Part shown: piece after piece, positions 17,732 to 26,706 of the stretch
Layout of the letters: each line of letters begins with the position of its first letter
Position numbering within the stretch: position 1 is the stretch's first letter
Source: Pseudomaricurvus albidus
GTDB taxonomy: Bacteria > Pseudomonadota > Gammaproteobacteria > Pseudomonadales > Cellvibrionaceae
Reading direction: 5' to 3'
Assembly (NCBI RefSeq): GCF_018863235.1
Contig: NZ_JAHKRS010000002.1
Location: forward strand, 372,001-436,000
Length of the DNA stretch: 64,000 bases
Notes under the pieces: generated by a model
What the model was told of the DNA's origin: nothing
The model's database searches: none
Seen by the model: the letters and a program-made list of their open reading frames with translations, nothing else
Translations under genes and position numbers: made by a program

Positions 17732-18922
17732 TTACACCTCTGTTCCTAATACACCAACGTGCATATCCATACCAACACCGCCAGTTGCCGTTTCAACAGC
17801 GTATTTTATGTTCGGTACTTGTCGATCACCGGCTTTTCCCATGACCTGACGTGCTGCCTCTACGAGAATAGCGATCCCTCCGCCTGCGCCTGTATGCCCT
17901 TGCGCCATCATGGCACCATTGGTTGAGCAGGGCAGTTTTCCTCCGGGCGCAATATTGCCGTCTTCGACAAACTTACCCGCGGTTCCAGGCTTGCAAATTC
18001 CTAGTATCTCTAAGGATATCAGTATGAATACAGGGAAAGCGTCGTAAATTTGGGCCACATCAATATCTTTTGGGGTGATCCCGGCCATTGCGTAAGCTTC
18101 TTCTGCTGCAGGTCGCCACGCGCTAACCAGATCGCTAGGTTGCTGGGTAGTGGTGAAATTTGTGCACTTTGAGCCCATACCTAGAATATAGGCTGGCTGA
18201 TCTGTAAGGTCGCGAGCACGCTCCGGTGAAGTGACAATGTATGCGGCAGCTCCATCTGCAAGAACATTCATCATCCTTTTTCTGACGGGTGTAGAAATCA
18301 TGGGGGATTCGAGAATTTCGTCTACCGTTCGAGGCGTTCTCATCATTGCATTGGGGTTTAGAGCTGCCCACTTGCGCAATGACTCGACGACGGCGGCAAT
18401 CTGACGTTCGGTAGCGCCAGTATCATGCATGTAGCGTTGTTGCATCATGCCTCCCAGACCAAGTTGACTCCAACCATAAGGCGTTTCATACTCGGGGCTT
18501 ACAGATACTTTTGAAAAAGTGCTTATCGCAGTTTCCAGGTCGAGCTGTGTTCCCATCTGATCGCAGTGAACAACGAGTACAGCTTTCGACAAACCCGTAG
18601 CCACAAGTGCCGATGCAACTTTCAAAGAGCTGGCTGAACTGGAACCACCGGACATGACCTGGAAGTTACTTTTGGCATGACTGCCTAGGCCTAGTGCTTC
18701 GATCATCTGAGAACAAACAATATTGCCATTGTTGATTGAATTACTTACAACACCAATTGGAATGACGGTATCGATTTCGCTTTTATTTATATTGGCATCC
18801 TTAATGGCCATCTCCGCAACTGTCAAAGCTGCATCCGCGAAGGTTCTTTCGGGGTAGTGTCCGGTTGGGACCTCTCCGATACCTACAATAGCAGCTTTAC
18901 CTCTCATATCCATCATGTGCAT
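17732..18922 (-). CDS. thiolase-fold lipid-transfer protein, probable retro-aldolase (Ltp2-like)
   Basis: A 396-residue thiolase-superfamily protein of the SCP-x/Ltp group. At the place where thiolases have the nucleophilic cysteine (NxxCxSG) it reads NFQVMSGGSSSASSL, without cysteine, and the C-terminal cysteine loop reads GGVGMDMHVG, also without cysteine. The AQGHTGAGGG loop corresponds to the conserved HPxGxTG. Loss of both cysteines fits the aldolases that split beta-hydroxy acyl-CoA steroid side chains (Ltp2 with ChsH2) rather than beta-keto thiolysis. The DUF35 gene follows two bases later. The start may be 18922 or the ATG at 18916. Confidence 0.85.
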   Translation of the reverse strand: MHMMDMRGKAAIVGIGEVPTGHYPERTFADAALTVAEMAIKDANINKSEIDTVIPIGVVSNSINNGNIVCSQMIEALGLGSHAKSNFQVMSGGSSSASSLKVASALVATGLSKAVLVVHCDQMGTQLDLETAISTFSKVSVSPEYETPYGWSQLGLGGMMQQRYMHDTGATERQIAAVVESLRKWAALNPNAMMRTPRTVDEILESPMISTPVRKRMMNVLADGAAAYIVTSPERARDLTDQPAYILGMGSKCTNFTTTQQPSDLVSAWRPAAEEAYAMAGITPKDIDVAQIYDAFPVFILISLEILGICKPGTAGKFVEDGNIAPGGKLPCSTNGAMMAQGHTGAGGGIAILVEAARQVMGKAGDRQVPNIKYAVETATGGVGMDMHVGVLGTEV

Positions 18923-19003
18923 ACTCTCTCTTGTTAAGGAAGTTCATGCGCCCGTAAAGTGATATACGAGCTTATCAAGTAGTCGTACAAGGGTTTAATT
19001 CGC

Positions 19004-20149
19004 TTATCGATCCGTTAGCATGCGGCCGATAATAGTCCGCTGCATCTGTGAAGTTCCTCCTCCAATGGTGCCCATTTTACTCATCCATAGATTGCGTCCA
19101 ATTGAGTACTCCTTCATACAGCCGTTCCCACCAAATATTTGAACGGCTTTTTGTGAGCTCCGTTCTGCAGCTTCGGTAATGAAGGTTTTGGCAATCGCCG
19201 CATCCATTGATATGTCTTTTCCTTGATCTTTTTTCCAGGCCAGTTTGTAAGTGAGCAAAAGTGCAGCTTCAAGATCCATTTTCATTTCAGACAACATGGC
19301 TTGTACGAGCTGGAAATTACAAATTGGTTGGCCGAACTGTAATCGGTTCTTGGAATATTCGATGCTATCCTTGAGGTTGGAAGCCAACATTCCAACGTAT
19401 GGAGCGAAGGCTAGTCGTTCCCATGAGAGTGCCTGCAACATGTATTGAAATCCTTTGCGTTCTTCGCCAAGTAAATTCTTTGCAGGAATTCTGCAGTTGT
19501 CGAAGAAGACCTCTCCGGTTGGCCAGCTATCGGCTTCCCGCTTTTTTAACGGTTTTCCTGTAACTAATCCTTGAAAATTCCTCTCAACGATAAACATGGT
19601 CAAGCCGTTAGCTCTGGCGCCTTTATCAACTGTGGCTACAACAACAAACACGTCTGCGATTGGGGCATTTGAAATGAAAGTCTTGCTACCATTTAGTATA
19701 TAGTGGTCGCCGTCACGCACTGCGTGAGTAGAAAGGCTGGTTGCATCTGACCCGGCGCCAGGCTCTGTCAAGGCTAGCGCGCCGATGAGGTCGCCTGACG
19801 CCATGCGCGGTAGGTATTCATTTTTCTGTTCTGGGTTTCCGAGATCTGCAATTGGCATAGATGCAAGAAGCATATGAGTTGCCCATAGGCCAGTCAGAGA
19901 AAAATCTTTACCAGCTTCAGCAAGCGCAATTAGGGCGGTGACAGCATCAACTGCGGATGCACCACCACCTCCGTATTGTGTAGGAATAACTAATCCGGGG
20001 AGTCCGTATTCGCATAGTTTTTTCCACGCTTCAGGGCAGAACTCTCCCCGTTCTTCACGCTGATCTACACCAGGAGCAATTTCTTTTTGTGCAAATCGTT
20101 TTACAGCATCTTCGAAAGCGCGCTGCTCATCATTTAGTTGAAAATCCAC
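19004..20149 (-). CDS. acyl-CoA dehydrogenase
   Basis: A 381-residue FAD enzyme that makes the alpha,beta double bond of an acyl-CoA. Domains in order: an N-terminal helical part (FQLNDEQRAFEDAVKRFA), a middle beta domain with ALTEPGAGSDATS (about 125-137), and a C-terminal helical part with QIFGGNGCMKEYSIGRNLW and the end GTSQMQRTIIGRML. It is 381 residues, the normal length. Electrons go to ETF. It begins right next to the stop of the MaoC gene upstream, so the two are in one operon. Confidence 0.93.
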   Translation of the reverse strand: MDFQLNDEQRAFEDAVKRFAQKEIAPGVDQREERGEFCPEAWKKLCEYGLPGLVIPTQYGGGGASAVDAVTALIALAEAGKDFSLTGLWATHMLLASMPIADLGNPEQKNEYLPRMASGDLIGALALTEPGAGSDATSLSTHAVRDGDHYILNGSKTFISNAPIADVFVVVATVDKGARANGLTMFIVERNFQGLVTGKPLKKREADSWPTGEVFFDNCRIPAKNLLGEERKGFQYMLQALSWERLAFAPYVGMLASNLKDSIEYSKNRLQFGQPICNFQLVQAMLSEMKMDLEAALLLTYKLAWKKDQGKDISMDAAIAKTFITEAAERSSQKAVQIFGGNGCMKEYSIGRNLWMSKMGTIGGGTSQMQRTIIGRMLTDR

Positions 20150-20150
20150 T

Positions 20151-20582
20151 TTAATTCTCCTGCAAGGTGAGTTCTATATCGGCTTCGCCTGCGAGTACGC
20201 GTCTGCCGTCTTGAGTTATTACAGAAAGGTCAAAGCTCAGAAGTGATCGGCTGTTGTGGATTTCTTTACTTTTTAATGCCGCATGACAGCTAAGTTCATC
20301 GTTTGGCCAGACTGTGTCAATGAATCGAATTTTGTAGCGTTTGACGGAGGTAGGGCCTGCCCAGTCTGTGAGAACTTTGGTCAAGAATCCGCCGTGAAGT
20401 AATCCCATTGCAAATATTGATGGAAGTCCAACAGATTTTGCGAACTCTTCATCGTGATGTAGAGGATTAAAATCCCCTCCCGCTCCAGCGTATTTAACAA
20501 TATCTGTTCTGCTTATGGTTGTCTTATAATTTGGAAGTTCATCGCCGATTTCCAAATCATTGGGGTTAGGTAAATTTTTCAT
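20151..20582 (-). CDS. MaoC-type hydratase/dehydratase, small subunit
   Basis: A 143-residue hot-dog fold protein with the hydratase-2 motif: an aspartate-histidine pair in GAGGDFNPLHHDEEFAKSVG (about 32-51) and IFAMGLLHGGFL. This fits (R)-specific enoyl-CoA hydration. It pairs with the N-terminal-type MaoC-like protein encoded 9 bp upstream; in steroid and polyketide-like systems such pairs form a heteromeric hydratase. It likely hydrates the product of the adjacent acyl-CoA dehydrogenase. Confidence 0.88.
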   Translation of the reverse strand: MKNLPNPNDLEIGDELPNYKTTISRTDIVKYAGAGGDFNPLHHDEEFAKSVGLPSIFAMGLLHGGFLTKVLTDWAGPTSVKRYKIRFIDTVWPNDELSCHAALKSKEIHNSRSLLSFDLSVITQDGRRVLAGEADIELTLQEN

Positions 20583-20591
20583 CAGTTTTCT

Positions 20592-21050
20592 CTAGGATTT
20601 CTCAATGAACAGATTTGTAAATATCAAAACTTTCTCATTATCTTTATCAAAGTACTCGTAGATGATTTCTACGAGGGTCATGGTTTTTCCGGAATTCTGA
20701 CTTTTCTCAAAAATTTTTCCTACTTTCATAACGGCTTTAAGAGATTCATTAGAAAAAACAGGTCTCTTGTATTCGAATGTTGCCTCACCGTGAACGCTGG
20801 TCTTTTCATTCATTCCCAAAAGTTTCATTGAATCCATGACGGCATCTTTCATTTTTATATGGAAGGGAAATGTAACGGGGAAGGTTATTGGCATTACGGT
20901 GCTTGGGTAACCGCAGGATATGGCATGAGCCTCATCCGTGTACAATGGGTCTGGATTTTTTAGCGCGAGCGAAAACTCTTTGACCTTGGTGGCTACGATT
21001 GGAAAATCAAACTCCGCGATGATTTTTCCAGACATGCTTTTGTCAATCAT
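20592..21050 (-). CDS. MaoC-like N-terminal (FAS1-type) dehydratase subunit
   Basis: A 152-residue hot-dog protein of the kind that forms the substrate-binding half of bipartite MaoC hydratases (FDFPIVATKVKEFSLALKNPDPLYTDEA). It lacks the catalytic D-x-N-x-x-H pair of its partner at 20151-20582, as expected for the structural half. GGAG stands 7 bases before the ATG at 21050; a longer reading to 21077 has no such site. It is in operon with the downstream catalytic MaoC and dehydrogenase genes. Confidence 0.82.
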   Translation of the reverse strand: MIDKSMSGKIIAEFDFPIVATKVKEFSLALKNPDPLYTDEAHAISCGYPSTVMPITFPVTFPFHIKMKDAVMDSMKLLGMNEKTSVHGEATFEYKRPVFSNESLKAVMKVGKIFEKSQNSGKTMTLVEIIYEYFDKDNEKVLIFTNLFIEKS

Positions 21051-21152
21051 TGAAATCTCCGGATTACTTCCGTGCACAGTAGAACCGTTACTTAGTAACT
21101 GAAGGGCACTTTAATAACGGTGTCTGACGAATCGTTTTTGAAGCTGTAACTG

Positions 21153-21590
21153 TTATTTGTTGTTGATGTTTTTTGGTCCAGATAGAAAAAAACCTACAAA
21201 CAACAATGCGATAAGAAGGAAATTTAACCACCAAGGAGAGGGGGCTCCTGTTGTGGATGCGAGATAAGCTGCTCCACCAAACATCGGTATGTAGCAGGTT
21301 AGACCTATAGTAAGGATGGCCCAGCGCGCCCAGTTTTCACCTTTTTTCAAGGGAACTAACGTGATAAATAGAATGCTAATCCCTGTGATTAGCACAGCAT
21401 CGCCGGTGCCTTTCATAAGTATGAACAGAAGCAGCTTGGCTCCAGGAGCTATGGAGTCGATATCAACACCAATGACGGCTTTATGGTAGTCAGTTAATTC
21501 CGTTGCTGCCAAATACAATACACCTACTAAAAGGCTAACTGCTGCAACGATTAAATTAAGCGTCATTGAGATTTTTAGTTTTGTGTTCAT
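21153..21590 (-). CDS. four-helix membrane protein of unknown function
   Basis: A 145-residue hydrophobic protein with four predicted membrane helices (about 8-30, 47-77, 88-110, 117-138). No catalytic motif is recognised. It lies inside the catabolic cluster between the MaoC pair and enoyl-CoA hydratase, so it may support substrate entry or be a passenger. Proteins of this size and pattern are common near lipid-degradation genes, but their function is not known to me. Confidence 0.7.
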   Translation of the reverse strand: MNTKLKISMTLNLIVAAVSLLVGVLYLAATELTDYHKAVIGVDIDSIAPGAKLLLFILMKGTGDAVLITGISILFITLVPLKKGENWARWAILTIGLTCYIPMFGGAAYLASTTGAPSPWWLNFLLIALLFVGFFLSGPKNINNK

Positions 21591-21685
21591 GTAGAAGACA
21601 CCTATATAGAATTAGCTGTTTGCACTGCTTGCAGGACAAACCGATAAGCTCATCGGGCTGCCCTGTCATTGATAAGCTTTGGATC

Positions 21686-22558
21686 TTATTTCATGCCTTT
21701 TCGTCGATCACGAAGCGATTCAATCCCTTCTTTTTCAACTATTTCGTCAATTTTCTCGTCAAGGTGTTTCTCTCCAGAACACATATAGGCGTACATTTCC
21801 TGTGAAAAGCCACCATCAAGGTCATCAACCAAGCGTTGTTTCCAGGGGCGCCTAACGATTTGAGTTGTCATACGACGAACAATTCGCGGCTTTTCCATAA
21901 TGCTTTCGGCAATTTCCCAGGCTCTGTCCATCAGCTTGTCTTTGGGGAGTACTTCATTGACTAGACCGTATTCAAGGGCTTTCTGGGCATCAATCTGTTC
22001 GTTCATCATCATCGCGTATGCGGCGCGCTTCACACCAAGCAGCTCAATCATTGCGCTGTGTATGCCGTCGCCTGGAACCATTCCAAGGGAAAAGTGTGGG
22101 TCCATGATGACGGTGTTTTCCGAGCATATTGTCAGGTCGCACATCATTGCGAGCTCTGTGTGCGCGCCGGGGCCAGGCATAACGCCAATAGTTGGGAATT
22201 CTATGTCGTTAACCAGGCTAATCAGCATATGGCGGCCATCAAATACACCGTAGTCGTAGCTGTATTTTGCAGGCTCTGCTTCGATACGAGCGAAGCTTTC
22301 GTCGTCGAAACCTGCAATCCACGTGTCACCTTTGGTTGTGAATATCAGGACTTCGTTCTTGGGGTCAGAGCCGATAGTTCGGAAAACCTGCCAAATTGCA
22401 CGGTGTAGCTCCATGCTCCATTGCACATCTCCTCCTAGAGTATGCATTTCAAGCATCAAGATTCCGTTTTTGCGCTCCATATTGAAATGCTCTTTGAACA
22501 TTTCCTTGTAATCTTCAAATTCCGGAGTAGGGACTAAGCTGGTTAGCGCCATTGCCAT
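21686..22558 (-). CDS. enoyl-CoA hydratase/isomerase family protein
   Basis: A 290-residue crotonase-fold protein. The oxyanion-hole part WIAGFD and the second conserved loop PGPGAHTELAMMCDLTICSEN (about 136-156) are present, followed by FSLGMVPGDGIHSAMIELLG. The residues at the usual Glu positions are not the classic E/E pair, so hydration, isomerisation or C-C hydrolysis all remain possible. The ATG at 22552 has better spacing from GAGG than the ATG at 22558. It is the first gene of the minus-strand operon, directly behind two operator palindromes. Confidence 0.87.
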   Translation of the reverse strand: MAMALTSLVPTPEFEDYKEMFKEHFNMERKNGILMLEMHTLGGDVQWSMELHRAIWQVFRTIGSDPKNEVLIFTTKGDTWIAGFDDESFARIEAEPAKYSYDYGVFDGRHMLISLVNDIEFPTIGVMPGPGAHTELAMMCDLTICSENTVIMDPHFSLGMVPGDGIHSAMIELLGVKRAAYAMMMNEQIDAQKALEYGLVNEVLPKDKLMDRAWEIAESIMEKPRIVRRMTTQIVRRPWKQRLVDDLDGGFSQEMYAYMCSGEKHLDEKIDEIVEKEGIESLRDRRKGMK

Positions 22559-22584
22559 TTCCTCATATTATCTTTTTAAATAAA

Positions 22585-22651
22585 GAACAGTGTTCTGTAA
22601 ATATATTGTTAAATATACATTAAATATTAATTATTTAACCGAACAGTGTTC
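22585..22651 (-). promoter_or_regulatory. two TetR-type operator palindromes before the catabolic operon
   Basis: GAACAGTGTTC occurs twice, at 22585-22595 and 22641-22651, 56 bp apart, in the AT-rich leader of the operon that starts with the enoyl-CoA hydratase. Related sites lie around the TetR gene and the TonB receptor promoter, which makes the TetR protein at 22918-23580 the likely binder. Confidence 0.7.
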
Positions 22652-22917
22652 ATGCTATATCTTGAGAAACTGTCTTGTCAATAACCGTAGTTCAGATTTT
22701 GCGGGCATGATTGAGGAGGTTCTATTGATTGGTGGAGATGGTTGTGCGCGAGCCGCTTGTGCTGAGCGGTCGAAGAGTTGTGATGGAGAGTGATTAAGGC
22801 CGTGCGTGGGATGGCTGCGGGGCAGGAATGAATAAATCTTAGGGGGGGTATGGATAGGTGGGTGTTTGGGCCGCTCTGTTCGGCGGCCGCAGTGTGTAAT
22901 GGTGAGTGCTTAGGGAT

Positions 22918-23580
22918 TTATCCGGCGTAGCCGCGTATTAGGGCGATAAATACCGAGCGATTGGATTCTGCAAAGTTAGCTTTAAAGTCCGCAAGGTGGA
23001 CGGCGTGCAAGTGTGCCATTCCGTGTGCTGTAGACCATAAGCCGTAGACCACATTAATTTGTTCCTGTTCGGAGTTGGCACATATCAGTTTAGCTTCAGC
23101 TGCGGCTTTCACATTGCGGAGGAACACGGCCAGGCCCGAGCCTTCGGGAATGGAAGATTCATGGGAGCTGCGAGGAGAGGGTAATACGCTGAATATCAGT
23201 AAGAAATCCTCTCGATTTTTGGCGGCATAGTCTATGTAGGCTTCGCAGCCGACGACTAATCGCTCTATCGGGTCATCAACGTTTTGTGTTGCACGATTAA
23301 GGTGTTTGCCAAGGTTGTTCCAGGCATCGTCTGCTAGTGCGGTTCGGATAGCCTCTTTGTTCTTGAAGTGTTCGTACAGGCCTGAGGGGCTGAAGCCTGA
23401 TGCTTTTGCTACGGCTCTTAAGGAGAAGGCGTCGTGGCCTTTTTCATGAAGAATTGCTCGGGCTGCGCCGAGTATTCGAGCTTTTTTAATGGCCGCCTTG
23501 GAGTCCGACTTGGTGCTGTCAATTCCATATAAGATGCGGTGTTTTAGAGAGTTGGAAGCTTCTGCCAAGGTGGGCCTCAT
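22918..23580 (-). CDS. TetR-family regulator of the catabolic cluster
   Basis: A 220-residue regulator. The DNA-binding helix-turn-helix is at about 33-80 (AILHEKGHDAFSLRAVAKASGFSPSGLYEHFKNKEAI), and the C-terminal ligand domain (about 95-215) is of the type that binds hydrophobic or CoA-linked effectors. It stands between the minus-strand degradation operon and the plus-strand receptor gene, with repeated palindromes on both sides, so it probably represses both until substrate or its CoA ester is present. The first about 30 residues before the DNA-binding domain are longer than usual. Confidence 0.9.
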   Translation of the reverse strand: MRPTLAEASNSLKHRILYGIDSTKSDSKAAIKKARILGAARAILHEKGHDAFSLRAVAKASGFSPSGLYEHFKNKEAIRTALADDAWNNLGKHLNRATQNVDDPIERLVVGCEAYIDYAAKNREDFLLIFSVLPSPRSSHESSIPEGSGLAVFLRNVKAAAEAKLICANSEQEQINVVYGLWSTAHGMAHLHAVHLADFKANFAESNRSVFIALIRGYAG

Positions 23581-23597
23581 CGTGGTGATTCCATAGA

Positions 23598-24024
23598 GTA
23601 CGGCGTTTCACGTTCTATAATTGGATTGCTGAGATGCAACCCGTGCGCAGGCTGGTGTTGGCCGTTGTTCAGTTTTTGGGATTGTGCATGTGAGTTTACC
23701 GAACGCAGTACGATTCTAACAATTCTTATCTGCAAGTCAATCTTGGTCTTTTGGGGCTAAAAATCAATCTACCCCTTAGCTTTTTGTGGTTTTTGCTCGC
23801 TTTTCGATGCTTTCAGCATTTAAGAGTGCTCCTCTAAAGTGAACGGCGTTCGAATAGATCTGCTTGGTTTTGATGTTCTTTTGCATTTAAAACGTTCTAT
23901 TGAGAGTAAGGCTTACTAACTATTTGGCTTAATTTAGGGGTGTTCTGCTTTTTTCAGTTTATATGTTTTGTTGTTTTGAGCTTGACTGGATCTGTAGTGT
24001 CTAGCTAGAATCCGAACAGTGTAC
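23598..24024 (+). promoter_or_regulatory. cluster of operator-like palindromes between TetR and receptor genes
   Basis: Sites related to GAACRSYGTTC: GTACGGCGTTTC at 23598, GAACGCAGTAC at 23701-23711, GAACGGCGTTC at 23841-23851 (perfect dyad around a GC centre) and GAACAGTGTAC at 24014-24024. The whole stretch 23581-24206 (626 bp) has no gene. It must hold the promoters of the TetR gene and of the TonB receptor; no clear -35/-10 pair was picked. Confidence 0.6.
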
Positions 24025-24206
24025 GGTTTATGGGTTGTGGTTTTGATGGTTGAGGCCACAATTTTTGGCATTGCTCGTTTGGAGAAGCTTTTCCGGCACG
24101 GTCAGTGAGAGGTGTTGTTTTTGAGGCTTGGTCGGGGTGGAAGGACATTTCGAGTCGATGCGCCAAAAGACTAAATACCTAATAATAAATAACGGGAGAA
24201 AGCTCG

Positions 24207-26537
24207 ATGAATTATAAGTTCGTCAATACACCTAAGGCGGTACTGTCCGCAGCTATTGTTGGTTTGGTTTCAAGTGGAGGTGTGTGTGCTGCACCCTCTG
24301 TGCTTGAAGAGATTATCGTTACTGCACAGAAGCGTGACCAATCACTTCAGGATGTTCCGTTAAGTGTGTCGGTTTTGTCCGAGGAGATGATAAGTACCTA
24401 CAGCCTTCAAAGTGTTGAAGATCTGAAAACGATCGTTCCAGCGTTAAATATCTTTTCTGCTGCTAGTCCAGCGCAATCCTCAATCAGTATTCGAGGCGCG
24501 GGAACTGGTGCTTCGGATCCGACACTGGAACCTTCGGTTGGTATATTCGTCGATGACATTTTCATGCCGCGTAGTATCTTTGGTTTGTCTGATCTGCTTG
24601 ATATTGAGCAGGTTGAGGTTCTGCTTGGTCCACAAGGAACACTGTACGGGAAAAACACCAATTCAGGAGTAGTATCTTTGCGTACGCGTAGACCCACTGA
24701 TGAGTTCGAAGGCTGGCTGGAGATGTCTTTAGGTGATTACGGCCTCCAAGATACTAAGGCTTCCGTTTCAGGGCCGATTATTGAGGGCTTGAAGTATCGC
24801 ATCTCTGCTAGGAATCATCGTCGCGATGGTGTCATGGAAAACGAGGCAACAGGTTCTGATTTAAATCAGATTGATAAGCAGGCATATCGCGGGCAGTTGC
24901 TTTGGGACGGGGCTGATAATTACAGCGTTCTGGCTACAGCGTATTACAGCTTGGCAGATAGCCGGGCAAACTCTGGAGACGGATTTACTGATCCGGATGG
25001 AGCCTACGGGCAGGTGCTGAGTGGAGCGATTTTTCCTAGTATTTCCTCGCCCCTAAACCTTAACAGCGATGACCGGCGTGTGTACCAGAATGACATGACG
25101 GACTCTCGGGTTGAGGTCTCTGGTGGATCGCTTGTTATTAGTTACGACTTGGCTGATGTCGAGTTGAAATCCGTAACTGGATACCAGCAGTGGGAGCAGG
25201 TGTCTGAACGTGATTCTGGCCAAAGTTTGTTGGATATTTTGAATCTGAGTAATGAAGTTGAAGAGAGCTCCTTCAGCCAGGAGTTGCGTTTGACCTCGAC
25301 TGGCGGTGAGGCGTTAGACTGGGTAGCAGGTGTATTCTATTTTAATAATGACCTCACGCGTGGATCTTTGAGTGCTGATCGTCCTTACGCGACCATAGGT
25401 GACGGTTATGCCGGTACCTTGCTTGGTAGGCTCTTTATCCCTGGTAGTAAGGCTTTTTGGCAGTCAGACTTTTCTGGAGAATCTATCTCTGCGTTTGGTC
25501 AGGGCACCTACAGCCTTACTGAAAATCTTGATCTGACTGCAGGTCTGAGATATTCGGAAGAAAAAAAGGATTTTACCGTAGATACTCGTGTTGAGGGAGG
25601 CGGATTGTTGGGCGCTTTGTTCGGAGCAGATGCTCAGAGTAATAGTCTTGACGAAGAAAGTGTGACTGGCATGGTGAGCTTGTCTTATCGGCTGGACGAT
25701 GGATTGATGACTTATGCCACCATTGCTACTGGTGAAAAATCAGGTGGCTTCAATGCAGCGTTTAACAATACTCCGCCTGAGAGTCGTGAGTATGCAAGTG
25801 AAAAAACTACAAATTATGAGGTTGGAATTAAAGCCAGTTCACTGCTGGATGGACGTGCACGCCTGAATTTGGCCTACTTCTATACGGAGTATAAGGACTT
25901 TCAGGCGACTACCTTCAATGATGAAACCAGTTCCTTCCTCACTGGTAATGCAGGAAGGCAGGTCACGCAAGGTGTTGATCTTGATGCGGCCTTGGCATTG
26001 TCCGACGGTTTGACGCTTACTGCGCGGCTTCAGTATCTTGATGCGCGCTACCGAGACTATAAAGACGCCAATTGTCACCCGGAGGCTAAAGCACCGCATG
26101 GACCCAGTGGGTGTGATGTTTCAGATAAGCGGATGACATTTGCGCCAAATTGGGCTGGATCTATTGCTTTGGATTACACCCAATATTGGGCCGGGGGCGA
26201 GTTTTATGGTCATGTCGATGTGAGTTTCAAAACCAAGTACGCAGCCGACGCAATTTTTGCACCCTATGCTGAAGATGAAAGCTACGAAATGCTGAATATG
26301 AAGCTCGGATGGCGTACGGATGAGTGGGATGTCAGCTTTTGGGGCAAAAACATCACCGATGAAACCTACGGTGTGACGTACAACCCGACCGTGGTTGATT
26401 CTCTAACGGCAACTGCCGCTAATGCGATCAACGGTGTGCTTGGCTCTCCAGTACTTCCCGCGAATGCAGGCAACTCCCATTTTCGGTGGTTAAATGATCC
26501 TGCAACTTATGGTGTCACCGTTCGATACACTTATTAA
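24207..26537 (+). CDS. TonB-dependent outer-membrane receptor
   Basis: A 776-residue receptor with a signal peptide (end near GGVCAA, residue 29), a TonB box (EEIIVTAQKRDQS, about 34-46), a plug domain (VPLSVSVLSEEMI ... GTLYGKNTNSGVVSLRTRRP) and a 22-strand barrel ending in the aromatic C terminus GVTVRYTY. GGAG stands 8 bases before the ATG. In this class the cargo ranges from siderophores to steroids and other large hydrophobic compounds. With the acyl-CoA genes next to it and a shared operator family, uptake of the substrate degraded by this cluster is the best guess. No siderophore genes are near. Confidence 0.93.
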   Translation: MNYKFVNTPKAVLSAAIVGLVSSGGVCAAPSVLEEIIVTAQKRDQSLQDVPLSVSVLSEEMISTYSLQSVEDLKTIVPALNIFSAASPAQSSISIRGAGTGASDPTLEPSVGIFVDDIFMPRSIFGLSDLLDIEQVEVLLGPQGTLYGKNTNSGVVSLRTRRPTDEFEGWLEMSLGDYGLQDTKASVSGPIIEGLKYRISARNHRRDGVMENEATGSDLNQIDKQAYRGQLLWDGADNYSVLATAYYSLADSRANSGDGFTDPDGAYGQVLSGAIFPSISSPLNLNSDDRRVYQNDMTDSRVEVSGGSLVISYDLADVELKSVTGYQQWEQVSERDSGQSLLDILNLSNEVEESSFSQELRLTSTGGEALDWVAGVFYFNNDLTRGSLSADRPYATIGDGYAGTLLGRLFIPGSKAFWQSDFSGESISAFGQGTYSLTENLDLTAGLRYSEEKKDFTVDTRVEGGGLLGALFGADAQSNSLDEESVTGMVSLSYRLDDGLMTYATIATGEKSGGFNAAFNNTPPESREYASEKTTNYEVGIKASSLLDGRARLNLAYFYTEYKDFQATTFNDETSSFLTGNAGRQVTQGVDLDAALALSDGLTLTARLQYLDARYRDYKDANCHPEAKAPHGPSGCDVSDKRMTFAPNWAGSIALDYTQYWAGGEFYGHVDVSFKTKYAADAIFAPYAEDESYEMLNMKLGWRTDEWDVSFWGKNITDETYGVTYNPTVVDSLTATAANAINGVLGSPVLPANAGNSHFRWLNDPATYGVTVRYTY

Positions 26538-26706
26538 GGCCTTTTGAGCTAGCGGCAGCATCCATACGGGTATCAATTTTTAATGTGCTCGTATGCGATG
26601 CTTTCCGTATTTTATATGAATCCCTCTTGGTTGGGCTGTTTTTATATCGAGTTTCAGTTTTTTCATTTTTCGAAATATAGCAGGTTATGTGATAGGAATT
26701 GTAAAT

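Noticed and set aside
22590-22793. 67-codon plus frame in the operator region before TetR
   Set aside because: Runs through the promoter and operator palindromes, has no ribosome site and no similarity that I recognise.
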